From NCBI GenBank assembly GCA_036362985.1, contig JAYGXS010000004.1:63012288-63076287 (forward strand): DNA of 64,000 nucleotides, written 5' to 3'. Source of the DNA: Ligula intestinalis. Its lineage: Eukaryota > Platyhelminthes > Cestoda > Diphyllobothriidea > Diphyllobothriidae. This document shows, one piece after another, positions 9,460 to 22,700 of the stretch (the first letter of the stretch is position 1; the number at the start of each line of letters is the position of its first letter). The notes beneath the pieces were generated by a model. The model saw only the letters and a list, made by a program, of their open reading frames with translations. It had not been told where the DNA came from and made no database searches. The position numbers and the translations under genes were made by a program.

Positions 9460-11000
9460 GTATGCAACACCGAAAAACCTATTCTCGCTCTCAGTGAGAT
9501 CCACCGCTTTGGTCGGAGGGAACGTATCACCTCTGGCATACGGGTCAGTACTCGAGTAAGCTCATCTTATTCACATGAAGGCTATTCGGGGTTAAGAGTA
9601 CAGCCCGGATAGCCCATTGAAATTAGGAGCGTGGAGGACGTGGTAATGAAAAAGATAAAATGTAAATGAATGTGGCTGGCAGAAACAGAACAATGGCAGT
9701 TTCATGAGCAAAGAAGTTTGCCTGCCGGTGTGAACAGGAAGCATCACGAACGCTTAAAATTTTCTTTCTCAGCTGCCAGTTTCTAAAATTAGATAAGTCT
9801 CAATGACATGGGACTCCATTCATTAGGTAGCAAAGTGCTCAACCGCATCAATCTGAGCACGGTGCCTCAACCGCGTCAACTACTGGTTAGCCGACGTTAT
9901 TCTTAAGTACGGTACATAGCGAGTCTTTAACCACATCCGCCCAGGACTCACTCCTGAATATGTTGTGATCGAATTTGCACTTATGCTAATCATCGGTAGT
10001 TAGGCTTACTCTGAAGAGCAGCAGCAGCGTTCATCCTTGATGTACTACCTGATGTAACCGTTCTGCTTTACGCAGTGACTTACATTCAATAATTAAAACG
10101 TCACCCTCGACTATGTCAACCAGGAGCTTCAGCAAATTAAAGACAAACACAGTTGCTTTGGATGAATTGCAGTGAAAAACAAGACTGGCTGAATTTACCC
10201 TACACTCTTACTACCCCATACCTGTTAAGGCATAAGTAAAGAAGACCAGCGGTAGGTGGGGGAAAGCGCAGGCAGTGTACGTGAACAAACTCCAACACGC
10301 ACCATAGCAGCACCGCCTTGTTAGCTAGGCTCTCATGTGTGCGGGAGCGCCTTAAATGCCAAACAAAGGAGGAGACATTACAACTTGAATTTCTGACCGC
10401 CAGTCAGTCACTCTACGCGAGAAGACACACGCTAGACTGGCTGCGAGGTCCAAGTTCCCACGTCAGTTGACGGCCCCCCAAACCACGGCTTTTAGCGCCC
10501 CGTGATGGCTTCAAGCGCATTGGATTTTTGATAGTGAGGAAATAAATGCGCTGAGGGTTGACCTCATGCTCTCCCCGCATCACCATCAACAAACTGCTGC
10601 CTGGCTGATCGGTCGCCTGAGGTGGGACGGTACGTTGGCTGACAGTGACGGCAAACTGGTCTGCGCACGCAAAAGCTTGATCCGGCTCCCGTGGCAAACA
10701 TACACCAGGATCCAAATAACCTGAGAACTATGAGGATTTGGCGCCCCCTGACTCCGGTTGACACAAATTACAGACTTAACACATAACATACAGTCGGCTG
10801 ATTTTGTTGATTGTCAGGTGTCAGGTGTCGAGTGTCAGTTGGAAGAAATTGCAGGATTGTTATTCCTGACTCTTTAACACTTCTCAGGGCCACCGCCTCG
10901 TCTTCCAAAAGCATATACGGAAGACAACGGCATGACACAATCGCATAATGTTTCTCTGGTTTGCACTTGGTAGACCCGTTAACCTCTTACTTGCTTAAAG
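9460..11000. other. GC-richer block, unidentified, repeat-like
   Basis: Around 10250-10760 the base composition is clearly richer in G+C than its surroundings and several overlapping frames stay open for 66-100 codons on the minus strand. A short GTGTCAG-type tandem occurs at about 10818-10840. The difference in composition, together with the gypsy-like trace next to it, suggests an old retroelement. I recognise no domain. Confidence 0.3.
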
Positions 11001-12525
11001 AGAGAAGGCTTGGGCCGCATAGAATCAAACAGCCTTCGGACAAATGATTTGCTGCTTTCTACTAATGACAATCATTGGCATTCGTTGATGAACGTTTGGT
11101 AACCGCTACCGAAACTTACTCGTCCCACTCTGCCTTGCATTTCATTTGTTCGGGCCGTGACAGCAGATGTAATGACAAATGATATTGCGGAACAGTCTTA
11201 GCTATTAGCCTTAAGAGAGGTTTTGTCAGAGCGCAGAAGCCTGTGGGGCTCAAAGATCCGCTGTCTCTTTATTCCCTTAAATCTTGATGACGCAACTATG
11301 TCTGTGAATAGCAACTAAGTAGAGGCAGTCGTCGCTGCAGTTTTTTTGCGATGAACACAGGGTAAAACGCTACAAAATGCATAATCCAAAATACCAGGTG
11401 GTTACTGTGAGTTTACTTGTACGAAACCTTGTCACAAAATCTATTTAAAACAGATAGCTTACATAATAGGCATAATATTATGTCTCCAAATACAGTATGG
11501 CAAAGTCTGCATGCCAAATGTCGAAGTTTGTGAAAACTGCATTGTTCCTTGCGTGTCGGCACAAACGCACGTAGGAAAACTAAAGATAAATTATATAATT
11601 TTGCTGCGAGAGTATAAAATCACTTTTCTCTTTACATTAAAGTATCCCCAATAGAATGGATTACTTTGAGGCTCTGTTCTTAAAGTACGGCTCCAAAAGA
11701 CGAATGGCCGAATATATACTACGATTTTGATATAAAACTTAATCGTCTGTCCTTTCCATTCGTAAATTACTCAAAGATGGAAATTAAACTGCGCAGAAAG
11801 TAGATATATGCATCACATCAAGAATATAAAGTTAAACCGAGTTGATCCCTTAGCCGCGTTCGATACCAGCCACCTATTTATATTTTTGAAAAAATGCCTG
11901 ATTTTGTGCTGGTCAGGTCATGTTTTACACGCGAATCAGGCTCTCCCAGACACTTTGCTCAGGTTTATCTTCATTGCCTTGTACCATCCTCTGACTCCAA
12001 AGGACTTAAAGAATTCATTAACAGCTGCAGAGAACAAATCTATGCGCAAGTCACTCCCCAGTGTTGGTCATGCTACTGCCTAGATGATCGCTGACAATGA
12101 CCTAGGAGCGAATACAATCTGATTATTTTCTACGGTAAACTGAAAACTGTTTTAATTTTTGAAAAGGTGATTAAGGAACTTTTAGTATTGCACCTAATAT
12201 GTCCCTAGAGTCTGCATATTCTCCTACAGAAGTGGTAATTATTGGGACTTTATTAGTGAAGAATTAGAATCAACAATGAAATATACTTCAATTACTGCTA
12301 TATGCATTTCAACTTTATTGTATTGATAAATATTGCTGACTTTGTTTGAAGAGTTCCCGTATCTATAATATCGTTTAAAGTATTGGTAAAAAGCCAGATT
12401 CTCAAAATGGAGGATTCTCAGAACTCCTTACAAAATAGGAATGATAGAAAGGAAGTCGTTTACTTTAACTTACCTGAGGTCCAACTTAACGTTTTGGAAT
12501 TAGATTAGCAAAGTCCTGGGCCCAA
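11000..12525. other. AT-rich spacer, one 91-codon ORF of unknown nature
   Basis: An ORF at 11808-12083 overlaps another (11894-12094). Neither shows a motif that I can name. A stray exon or remnant cannot be excluded. Confidence 0.3.
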
Positions 12526-12529
12526 AGCT

Positions 12530-12722
12530 CTGAGCACGTCTGCAATTTACATGCGGAAAAAAATTAACTCCGGCGGCCGCGGGAAGCAAGTTCAATGCAA
12601 TTTTTTCCTCCTTGCACATGGTTCTACAAATTTCTGTTACTGCCTATCATATTTCCTCACCATTTAACCCCATATAACCACAGTTCCCGTTGGACGAAAT
12701 GCTGGAACTAGGGATGTACGTA
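12530..12722 (-). repeat. TIR element T1, copy 4 (truncated, inverted)
   Basis: The reverse complement aligns with the left half of copy 1: ATTTACATGCGG, the GC-rich GGCGGCCGCGGGAAGCAAG (against CGTGGCCGCTGG and TTGTTTCCC in copy 1), then CTGCCTATCATATTTCCTCACC and AAATGCTGGAACTAGGGATG at the terminal arm. The other half is missing. The CTGCCTATC...CCCAC and ATGCTGGAACTA strings are also found at 55.93 and 55.99 kb. Confidence 0.65.
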
Positions 12723-15700
12723 AATTATTTCTGCCGAAAATATTTACTATTTTGTACGATCCGCAGGCCGCATATAAGCCTACCAGCTAGCAGTTTGTAT
12801 AGAGCACATTTTATTGTAACGCTTTAGTCACAATTTCTCGGCACTACTCTCCCAGCTGATACCGTGAATTAATCCCATTTTAACTGCAGTGAATTTCTCC
12901 ACCAACATACTGTAATGTGCATCGATCGAGTGCTGCCAAGATTAAAAACTAATCATTTCTTAGTAGGCAAACCGCTGTTGAGGTTGAGCTTATATTGCCC
13001 GTAAAATCTGAGAAAACATAACAATAGAACGCGTCATTATTGTGGCAGGCAGCGGCGTGCGCGCATATCACGTGGGCAGATAACGCCAAAATTGCTCGTA
13101 TCATTTTGACCAGAGACTTATGAAGTCAGTCCGGTCACATAGGTCACTCTGCGGTTTGAAATACTGTGGTATAGAATAAAGCCAGACAGACAATATTCCT
13201 GTTTGAGCCACGTTTCCGTTACAGTACTTTATGGCATATTTGTTAGGCGTGTTTTTAAAAAGAACAACGTGTGTCCAATCGGTTAATTTGCAATACGCTT
13301 CGCTGTATATCTCTAGCTCAGAGAGCAGGGCAGACAGGATGATTTAGCACACTTCGCACCGGATTCCCCACGTCTTTGTACTGTGTAGACGGAATGCAAT
13401 CAGAATTTGTTTATTCTGGTTACTGAGATTGCGTACTTTTTTGCTTCTTCTCAGTTATATTTTAGCGCTTTTTAACAGTCAGCTGACAATGTGCCGACCA
13501 GCCATCCCCTGTCACAGTTGGGGGTACTTTTATTCCAGTAGGTTTTTCCTCACAGCGGCAGGTCTCTGTAGTGGTAGGTTTTGAAAATAACCATCTAGAA
13601 ATCTGGCCTGAATAGTAGTCTTCCGAATCGTATTCTGGAAGAAAATTAGAAGAGCCATAACGTTCGCACGTATCCATAAGAGTTTGTATAGCTTCAGAAT
13701 TAGAGGCAAGCGGTTTCTATTCGATTATCAGGTTTACCGCGAAGCTGTAGTCAATTTAGCGTGATCAATAGCTCCTAACTGATGCTTTTGTAGGACAACG
13801 ATTAATGCGATTTTGTTGTGTCCTAAACGTAGCTTTCGTAACATCATCTTTAATTCTGTGTTTGCATACGGACAAACGCATGGATAACAAATTGATCCAA
13901 ATTATATGATTTACGCCACAAACAGGGCATCATTTGCAATTGCAGGCAATAGAAGCGACACATCAATCAAACTGGAAAATGCAGCAATAATGGACACGTA
14001 AACACTAAATAAAATAAAAATTGTACATCCGCATCATAGATTATGCATCATCAGACATAAAATGACGGCGCATGCAAAAATAAATGAGCAATAACAGTGA
14101 AGCCACGTTCTATTCCCAGTGCGTCTCTGTGAATCCACCCATGGACAACATGAGCGAGGTAATCACCTTACTTGTGGTCCCACTGCAGTAAAATGCGGTA
14201 AACACCAATACGGTTATATATCACAGGCATCCTACAAACAATGTCAGGCCTATTTAAAACACTTTTTTGAAAACGTCAGTCGAATAACTCTCCTTTTATC
14301 CCATTCAGTTAAATTTATCCGGAAAAACTGTAACTTTGACTGGTCAAGAAATTTTTTTTAGTCAATGTGTTCAGTTTAACGCGTTCTGTATGCCTATTAC
14401 GATTGGAGCACTCTACTAAAAAGTGCCAAATTAAAAGGAACTAAAATTTGCGTGTGATTTAATTTAAATTCCCTGTAAAGTTTGTTGTTACTCGTAAGTA
14501 CACACTAGGATTCGTTCACTGGTAGGTCAAATAAGGAAAAGTAAACATTGCGATAAAACTGCCCAACAATATATTCGTAAAACAAGACAAGTTTGGGTTT
14601 GACCGTTCCTGTTTGACGCAAAACCAAAAATTGCTTCTCTATGCACTTTATTCTCGGACAAATTGAGGAGCAGCGACTTGGGTAGTGAGTCCCCTTTGAC
14701 AGCAAGCTGGAGCTAGGGTTTATGGTTATTAATGGAAATGTGAGCTAACCATCGTGGAATCTACGTGCTCGCGCCATGCAGAATAAAGATGTGTGAATAT
14801 GTCCTGGAGACCATTTCGAAAAAGTATGTTCGTATTGAGCAAGACGCCGTAGGACACAGGAAAAGTTTAATGAACGAGAATAATAAGATCACTAAGGGGT
14901 ATCACATCAAAGAAGACTCAAACTAATTAAGCATGGCAAAAACAAATCTGAAATCAGTAAGTATCGGTAATGGGCATGCTACACATGACAAACTGTCGCA
15001 CCCGGTATGGATGTGGATAAATGCTGATTTTAGGCCTTTCAGTTTTGCAAAAACGTTCTACCCGCTGTGTCTGGTTTTTATTCGAACGTTTTAGTTAGGT
15101 TGCGTGATAATATTGATTATTATGCAATATAATTTTAATATAGTTCAGTCGCGCCAGGATACCGGCTTTTGAAAAAGAGCTTCCTACTGAAACTTTGTAA
15201 GGGCAGACTCTTAAGAACAGGCTTTTTCATGTAATTTACACTTTTTGCACTAATTTATGGAGCATTTAGACAACTAAATATTTATTTTAAAAAATCGAAA
15301 AGGAACTATTATTTCTTATGCTCATTTAGTCAGAAATTACTTCTTCTTAAAACTACATACCTTAATGAAATCTGGCTTACCATTTTAAAATGCTACAATT
15401 GTAAAATGTCTTCAAAAATTGTTTATTCAAAATACTTCGCATCTGTCAACTTACTTATATTGCTCATATGTTATTTAACATAATCCTTATTTATTGCAAG
15501 ATATAATTAGCCATCCACGCCCTCAAGTTCATAGCCAATTGAACTGTGTAAGTTTACTCAGTGAAAATGCGAAGCTAATGTTTGCTGAAAAATTAAATGT
15601 TAGTTTTAAAGCCACTAGGGATCATAGTATGAAAATCAAGGAAGGTTATAAAGAAGGTGTATCTGTCGAACGCATGAGTAAAAGTCTTTATATTTTATTT

Positions 15701-18700
15701 TAGGTTAAATACGAAACAAAGTTCAACTTATATGGTAACAAAAATCAATGACACAAATTCATACCAAGTTAATGATCCTTTGTGCTTTTCCATGTGTCTG
15801 CAAAGACGATCGTATGAAAGCCGGCATCCTGAAGATAGTTAAGTAGCATAGGAATAGACTACAAAATACTCAGTACTGCGATCATAGCTTACAAACGTTT
15901 TCGGATCGAAGCACATTTTATGACACAAGTAATCGCTTGTAAGGCATCCTTCAATGAGCCTGCGATTTAGCAATCACATGAAAGCAGCAGTTGGACAAAA
16001 TATGGTTTTTCATTTTATACGCTAAAAGTCATTTATTCGTAGTTATTGGGCTAATTCTAATAAAAAGCGTACTGTGTTTGCGCCGTAAGACGTTACTGGA
16101 GCTACGAATTAACCTTTTAGTGGGCACTTCTTAAGAGCTTTACGATAAATGCGAAACTGGTCGTCTTAGTCTTTAAAAGCAGATGTTAAATATAAGATCG
16201 TTGCCCACTGTTGAAACAATCCTCATTTCTGAACATATAAACCAATTGAAAAAGTTAAAATGTACTCGATGCCAAATGTTTTGCTTTTGACCGCTGAATG
16301 TTGGCAACCTCTAAGTAGACTGATGCCTACTTTCTTTTCAGGTTTCCGGCTGACTACATTCGTACTTTATGCAAAGTGGAAAATTGTATTATTGTGCACT
16401 AGGCAGTAGATAATGTTAAGTGCGTGACCATTAAAAATATAATGCCCGTAATTATTTTAGTCTAAGTAATTATTTTCAGGATATTGGCTTCATAGAAACT
16501 AAGAAAGAAAAAGAAACGAAAATTTTTTCCATCTATCATGCATAATGCAGCATTCATTAGTCCCTTCCCGTATAGTAATGCGTAAAAAATTCCTTATTGA
16601 AGCAGATGGGACATTTTAAAGACAAAATAACAACAAGCAAATAAATGTTTAAAAGATTCCACCCGAAGCATTTGTTTGAGAGGATATAAATTGATATGTT
16701 ATATGAGTGTTCCAACAAATAAATTAATTAATGATACAAAACACGGCATTAAATGTTTAAATTAAAGGAAAACGTTTACAGTTTATCTATTTAAAGTATT
16801 CTGTTTTGAGTGATTTTGTAATATCGCACGTTCTTATAATGACATTCTCTTTATATTCTTTCGTTTTAAATTAGGGCTATATTAATTGATATTTTCCAAT
16901 TTAATAAATCACACGTCTTTTGGGTGCCAGTTTTGCTAGAGCATAATCATCAGCAGGCGTAAATACCAAATGTTCGTTTACTTCAAAGGGTTATAGTTTG
17001 CGAACACATATTAACACTTTTTCACCCAAGAGATTGCACATGAATGATGAGACAATTGACCATAACGTTTCAATTTCCTGTGAATGTTGCATTAATTACA
17101 CTAAAATAGTCAAGCAATATACGTTAAGAGCTAAAAATGAGAGGCATATGAACTGACAAAGCACAGATGATAACCTCAGATGTAAATCACGCTTCCTGCA
17201 AGTTTTGATAACTTAGTATCGCGTAAATTATTGATTAAGATAATGAAAGAAAGTCATTGCCAAGACATTAACATAACGTTCGTTTCGCAGGAAAAAAATG
17301 TGCATTCACCCAAGTAAAACGTCAGCTTCTTCATACGTTCCCTATTTCGGCCTATATTGTTAAAGCACTCGCAAAAGCCTTTTCTTTTGTGGTTTATCCG
17401 GAGGCATTTAAGGAATTCTAAAGGGTTTTTCTAATTTTTCGAAAAAAAATAAACCAAATTGCTTTAATCTGTAAAAATGCAGCTCGTATATGTTTTGCGA
17501 AATACGATAATATTCAGCGTATTAAGTCAGTTCTGAGATGGGAAATATTTTATGGACAAAATCTCTCTAAAGGTGATGCGGCGAACTTTTACTAGCGCTT
17601 TCGAAGATAAGCAGCGACAGGTTAAAACTGTATGTGTACAACTTCATAAATAAATACATTTACGTGAGGTAAATGGAAAGAAAACTGCAATTGCAGCCTT
17701 TGGTTGGTAAAACATTTTGGCCACACGAGTCCATACCAGTTACTGTGTTAATACGAATGTCGTCCATTATTAGTTTCTTAACAAATCTTGTTACATAATA
17801 ATGTCTATTTGCTCAGTTAACGCTTCGTATTTCGAGAGTTAACAAATTAAGCGATTATTTCACGTTTTCAGCCTATCTGTAGAACCATGATCAAACGCTA
17901 TATATATTTTCTAATACGTTAGAAAATGTGATATATTTATTCTTATTGTCGAGACATCTGTTCCATTAAAAGTTGAGGCGTGTACAGTAAATGTGCGTTT
18001 CGAGAATATACCTCTCAAATTTAACTTTTCTGATGAGTAAAAGGGGGTGTTTATGCGTAACCGAACCTAATTACTATTAAAAACTACAAAGCACTTTAAA
18101 AATTGCATCTTGAAAAGACACAACAACGTTTTAAAATTAAAGCCATTATAAGCAGCAAAGTTGCGACATAGTTCTGTAATCAAATCCGTTACTTCTTGCT
18201 TTTTGCCTTTGCAGATGGCAAAGAGGCTTTGTTTATTTGCTGAATAATTGTAGTTAATATTTGTAACAGACAAAAATTCTTAACGCAATCTCTCGAGTGG
18301 TTCATTTTGATGATCCCTTACCTTTTTCGTACTCTAGTTTAATGAATACCAATTTTATCAGCAGGAACATGTTCAATTAATGTTAATTTGCGTCGTGTGT
18401 AGGCCAGGTTAAGACGAAAAGAGGGTGACAGCAAATGTAAAGTTACCTTTAACAAATAAAAAATAATTCACAGTAAAAGTTATATTATCAAAGCTCACTT
18501 ATGCTTTGTGCGCAAAGTTTTAAAATTTGGTACTACATTGTTTTATAATCTTGCAATTATTTTTATTTCGAATAATAAGACGAATTTTCTTGAGTCTCGT
18601 TTTTCCTGTAAATGAAACACCCATTTTTTGCATTTTGTAATCGCATGTTTGTGTGCCAATTTTACGTCATCACTGTGAATACGCATTTTAAAAGGCAGCG

Positions 18701-19110
18701 TCAGCTAACTTCCACGTTTATTTGAAATTGCATATTTAAGGTCTTAAACGCCGAAAATATGCTTTAAGAACATCACAGAAGAGGTGAGGGTTGAAAACTG
18801 TTTTGAGTTGAATCCTCGTGATTTGGTTCAGGGTCATTAAAGTCCTAAGAAGGTACATTTCTTTGAGTAGCTGACTTTTTAAATATGTTTTAAAGCTCTT
18901 TAGAAAAACGATACCCGGAGTATGCTTACAACTGCGGTTACAATTAGCACCATTGGACAGCACGGTATAAAATCAAAAGCCGGATTTGCAAAAAAAATAG
19001 TTTGATAAACGGAAATGAGGTTTAGTATTATTAAGTGCCCCCAATGTGACCTAGGTGATATTGTTTGCCTTAATGCAACGTTAAACGTTAAGCTGATGGT
19101 TAATTTGAAA
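12723..19110. other. AT-rich, gene-free stretch
   Basis: ORFs are short and scattered (maximum about 80 codons), with no motif and no copy of the window's repeat families that I can support. It could be intergenic or intronic. Confidence 0.4.
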
Positions 19111-19114
19111 AGTA

Positions 19115-19215
19115 AATTTGCCAAACACATATTTTCGGCAACTCTTTATCAAGCCAGTGACTTTGCAGGGATAGTAAAAATGGTACAGCTGGACAGTGTC
19201 AATAAGTGTACTTTG
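19115..19215 (-). repeat. Solo PLE tail with hammerhead-like core, family C
   Basis: On the minus strand TTGATAAAGAGTTGC (19138-19152) is followed by CGAAAATATGTGTTTGG (19121-19137). This is family C, whose consensus in the window is CTGATGAAGAGTTGCTGAAAA...TTTGCC. Upstream on the minus strand, CTGTCCAGCTGTACC and CTGCAAAGTCACTGG match the copies at 19.7 and 52.7 kb. C3 of the core is changed. No coding sequence is attached. Confidence 0.6.
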
Positions 19216-19700
19216 ATTACAACTCATTGTTTTTACTCCACTTGCATGATAAAATCGGCGTGTGGAGATCCATGTGCATAGATTACGTTGCTAGGTGAGA
19301 GAAGTGAAACGTTCTTCCTCTGGTAACTTATGCAAAGCCCTCCCATTCCACGCATCTAGGCTCTTGGCATATTTCTTACCACATAACATTGCTGGCGAAA
19401 ATAAAGGACACAATATTATCTGCCTAAAGTACGAGCAGTTGTTTTGCTGCTGGGCAAAGCCCGAATGTGAAACCTAAGTCAGAGCGAAACGAGTGAGTTC
19501 GGTAAAAGATCAATGAAAGTGTATCAAAGATTATCTGTTGTCAACAAACGGCATATTAGCGTTTTGTGTTGCTATTTATAACATTCAAAACTAAAAGACA
19601 GAAACCAATACTGGAGCCATCTTCCTAATAGATGTGCAGTTAATGTTAGATTTTACATACTTGTGTATGCAAGTTTTGCAAATATTCGCAGGATTAATTT
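19216..19700. other. Spacer between two family C solo tails
   Basis: Two short plus-strand ORFs without motifs. The tails on both sides have the same orientation. Confidence 0.35.
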
Positions 19701-19795
19701 GAAAGGTCAATTTGGCAAACACATGTCAGCAACTTTTCATCAGACCAGTAGAGTTGCAGGGGTAATGAAACTTCTACAGTTGGGCAAGGTTCCTG
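19695..19795 (-). repeat. Solo PLE tail with hammerhead-like core, family C
   Basis: On the minus strand CTGATGAAAAGTTGCTGACATGTGTTTGCC spans 19714-19743. GAAA has become GACA, while ACATGT is still self-complementary. The flank TTAATTTGAAAGGTCAATTTGG (forward, 19693 onward) matches that of the copy 590 bp upstream, so the two form a direct repeat. Confidence 0.6.
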
Positions 19796-19799
19796 AAAA

Positions 19800-22700
19800 C
19801 ATGCGTTCACCAAATCGACTTTTTAACTTCAGCTTTGGTACATTGCGCCAGTGACTTTAATAAGAATTTAAGTCTCACAGTCATTAAATGTTTAGTAATC
19901 CCGTAATATCTGTCAAAATTTAAAAAAAAATCGTGCTGATTAAAAAATAAATTATCCCATGTTCTGAATTTCGATATTTGATTTGATGTATATATTAATG
20001 TGCTCTAACGCGAGGATTTGCAGTTCCTTTTAAAAATAGAGGTTTTAGCGATAAAAAAAGAATATTCTACAGCCCACAATGAAAGATTTATTTAAACACG
20101 CAAGTGCCTGCAGTCTCCAATTATGTGTCTTAGGGGAGTTTAGAACACTATTACTATAAAACTGCAGAGGGTGATTGACAAGTGTTTGCCATCTCACGAG
20201 TGCAATTATCATCATCCACTGCAAAAATCTCAATCTAACTGTCTTTGGGTTATAACTAGCTGTACTGTGTTATTTTTACGCAACCACTTACAGTGTCGCA
20301 ATCTGCCCTGCACTCGCAACCAACGAAAAAGTGTCGTACGTCTGTCCCTTTTCGGGCAAGTGGCCACATCACTGTCCTACCAAAGCGTAATACTTCCTGC
20401 CAGAAAGTTTCCAGTTAGCAAAGTTTTGCCTATCAGGGCTGGCAAAAGTACAAATTGTCCTTTTTTGTAGAGTTGTCTCTCATAAGCGATAAACATGCGA
20501 AGAAATGTAGCCTGATGGAGACAGCCTGCTATGCTATCGAACCAGCATTAGTGGTTCAAAAAGACAGTGCTCCTTATTAGAGTACTATCTGGCTATTGAA
20601 ATAAACAATAGAGCGTAAAGTTTCGCATTTTGCAAGAAGGGAATAAAGATTGGGATAAAAATATAATTATGGGACTTAAAAACAGTTTTAATGCGACATT
20701 TTATGGAGAGAATGAGAAGATGCAGGCTGCAGATTAGGTTTTTAAACCGGTAAGATTGTCATGTACGCAGAAAGCAAGACGTTTCTCTCTTCAGATAAGT
20801 ACGTTTTTGTAAATAATTGTTCTTGTGTTGTTAAAAACGCGTGCATGCTAACTGAAAGCATATTTGTCCATATTTTGCTTTGGCTGAGGATGAAATGTTT
20901 GCTCAGCTCAAGCAACTGCCAAGCATTTCTTTGGGTCAGCTTAAATTAATCAGCAGCAACGGACACATTTTTCATGGGCTGGGTCAACTAGTATTACGTA
21001 ACTAAATCATGGTCTTGTTATTGATCTACTGCGATTGGCAGCTAATCATGAAATTTTGTAAAGACTAATAGCATTCATTCCGAACAAGAAAGCTGCACGA
21101 TTAGGCTGAATGTTTTCTGTATAACGTCCACAGAAAAATATGTTTGCTTGAGGTTGCAGAACGGACGGACATGAAGAAACATCCAAGGCATATTGTATGC
21201 TGTCATAAAATCAAAAACACTTCCAGCCATTTTTTCTCTGAAAGAAAATTGTCAAGCAAAGCTTCATTTCTATGATCAATGCCTATATATTGCGTTTTCC
21301 CGTCCTAAAAATTTGGGGTAAATATTGAATGAAAAATTGAGTTTTCAGACAAGTTACTATCTCAGTTTCAGAAACACTAACTAAAATATGCAAATTTTTA
21401 AAACTTTATTTTTGGCCACTCCAATTTTTCAAAAGGTTCCGGGAAAACCCTTTATATTTCGCAATGTGCTTTGAAGTAAAAACAGATGTCAATATTTTTC
21501 ATTGATAGCATATGCCATTGGTCTCAATTGAGATTTATATCACATGAACAAAAATGCATCCAAAACATGACATGCTATGTTTTCAAGGTTTTAATCCTTA
21601 AAAATGCACTGACACATGCGGTTTGTCTAAGATGTGGCTGCTTCTGCATTCTTTCTCAAAACAAGAATGACTGACCATAAATTCAAAAAGGGCATAATAA
21701 ATATATGCGTAAAATAGTTTGCGTTTTGTGGTGCACACGAAATTATGTTAATTTTTAGGCGAAATCAAGCACGACAAGTGAAAAATCGAGATTTGATTAT
21801 GTTCAGCTTTGCTAAGCCGTTCAACCCTTCCTACGCCATTTCGTACGCAGAGGTCAATGAATACTGGTAAAATTACAAAATGTTGGCTAAGAGATGGACT
21901 TTAGTCCTGGCTTTTTATGTCAATACAGGGTTCTGATCTGCCTTCATGCAAATAAATATATAAATGTACTATTGTTCTATATGCTCACCTTTTTGGCTTT
22001 TTTACTTCAGACAGCTGTACTTGATGTTTTAAAAATGCATTATTGAGCGACTGGTTCAAATATGAAATGCACCGTCCTAGGGTATCGTTTCCATAAGCAT
22101 AAAAATTTCATTTTTGCAGTTTGAAACATAATCAAAATCCACTGCAGAGTACTTGGTGCAGTGTATTCTGCACAACAAGAAACTAATGGCTTTATCTAGG
22201 AAATATTTGGAAATAAACATAAACCAACTCCCTCCTATAAAACAGTTATAACCTTTCTCAGCCTTTTCTAAATGGCACCTCTTGGAGACGTCTACTGTAT
22301 GCTGTTCCATAAAAAAAAGCCATCCTTAAAGCGTACATTTTACAATTTTAGTTAACGTTTAATTTAATCTAATCTAAGTGTGTTGCGACACCTGACAATT
22401 ATGCAACGCGATTCCACGTTCTTGAAAAAATTTGTTAATTTCAGATTTAGTTGCGCGCCTATTCAACTTCTCATGAGAATCTTAGCAAGTTACAATGACC
22501 ATGTTAGACAAGCAAACAATACTTCAAATTTCTAGCTTCCCTTACTCACTAAACCAACGGCCATAAATATTGATGACTATTTAAAGAGCGAACCTGATTG
22601 ACTCAATGGACCTGGTTTACTCGCGTTTGTTTCCTAAATACATAGTTGCTCATACACTAAAAGACTTCTGCCATTGCAACATTATTGTCGGATTCTTCCT

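Noticed and set aside
10730..10760. TTTGGCGCCCCCTGACTCC as a possible LTR primer-binding site
   Set aside because: The sequence before it does not end like an LTR (CA) and no matching second LTR is visible.
16945..16985. Minus-strand CTGATGATTATGCTCTAGCAAAAC
   Set aside because: It starts like a core, but GAAA is absent, no palindrome follows and none of the family tails is present.
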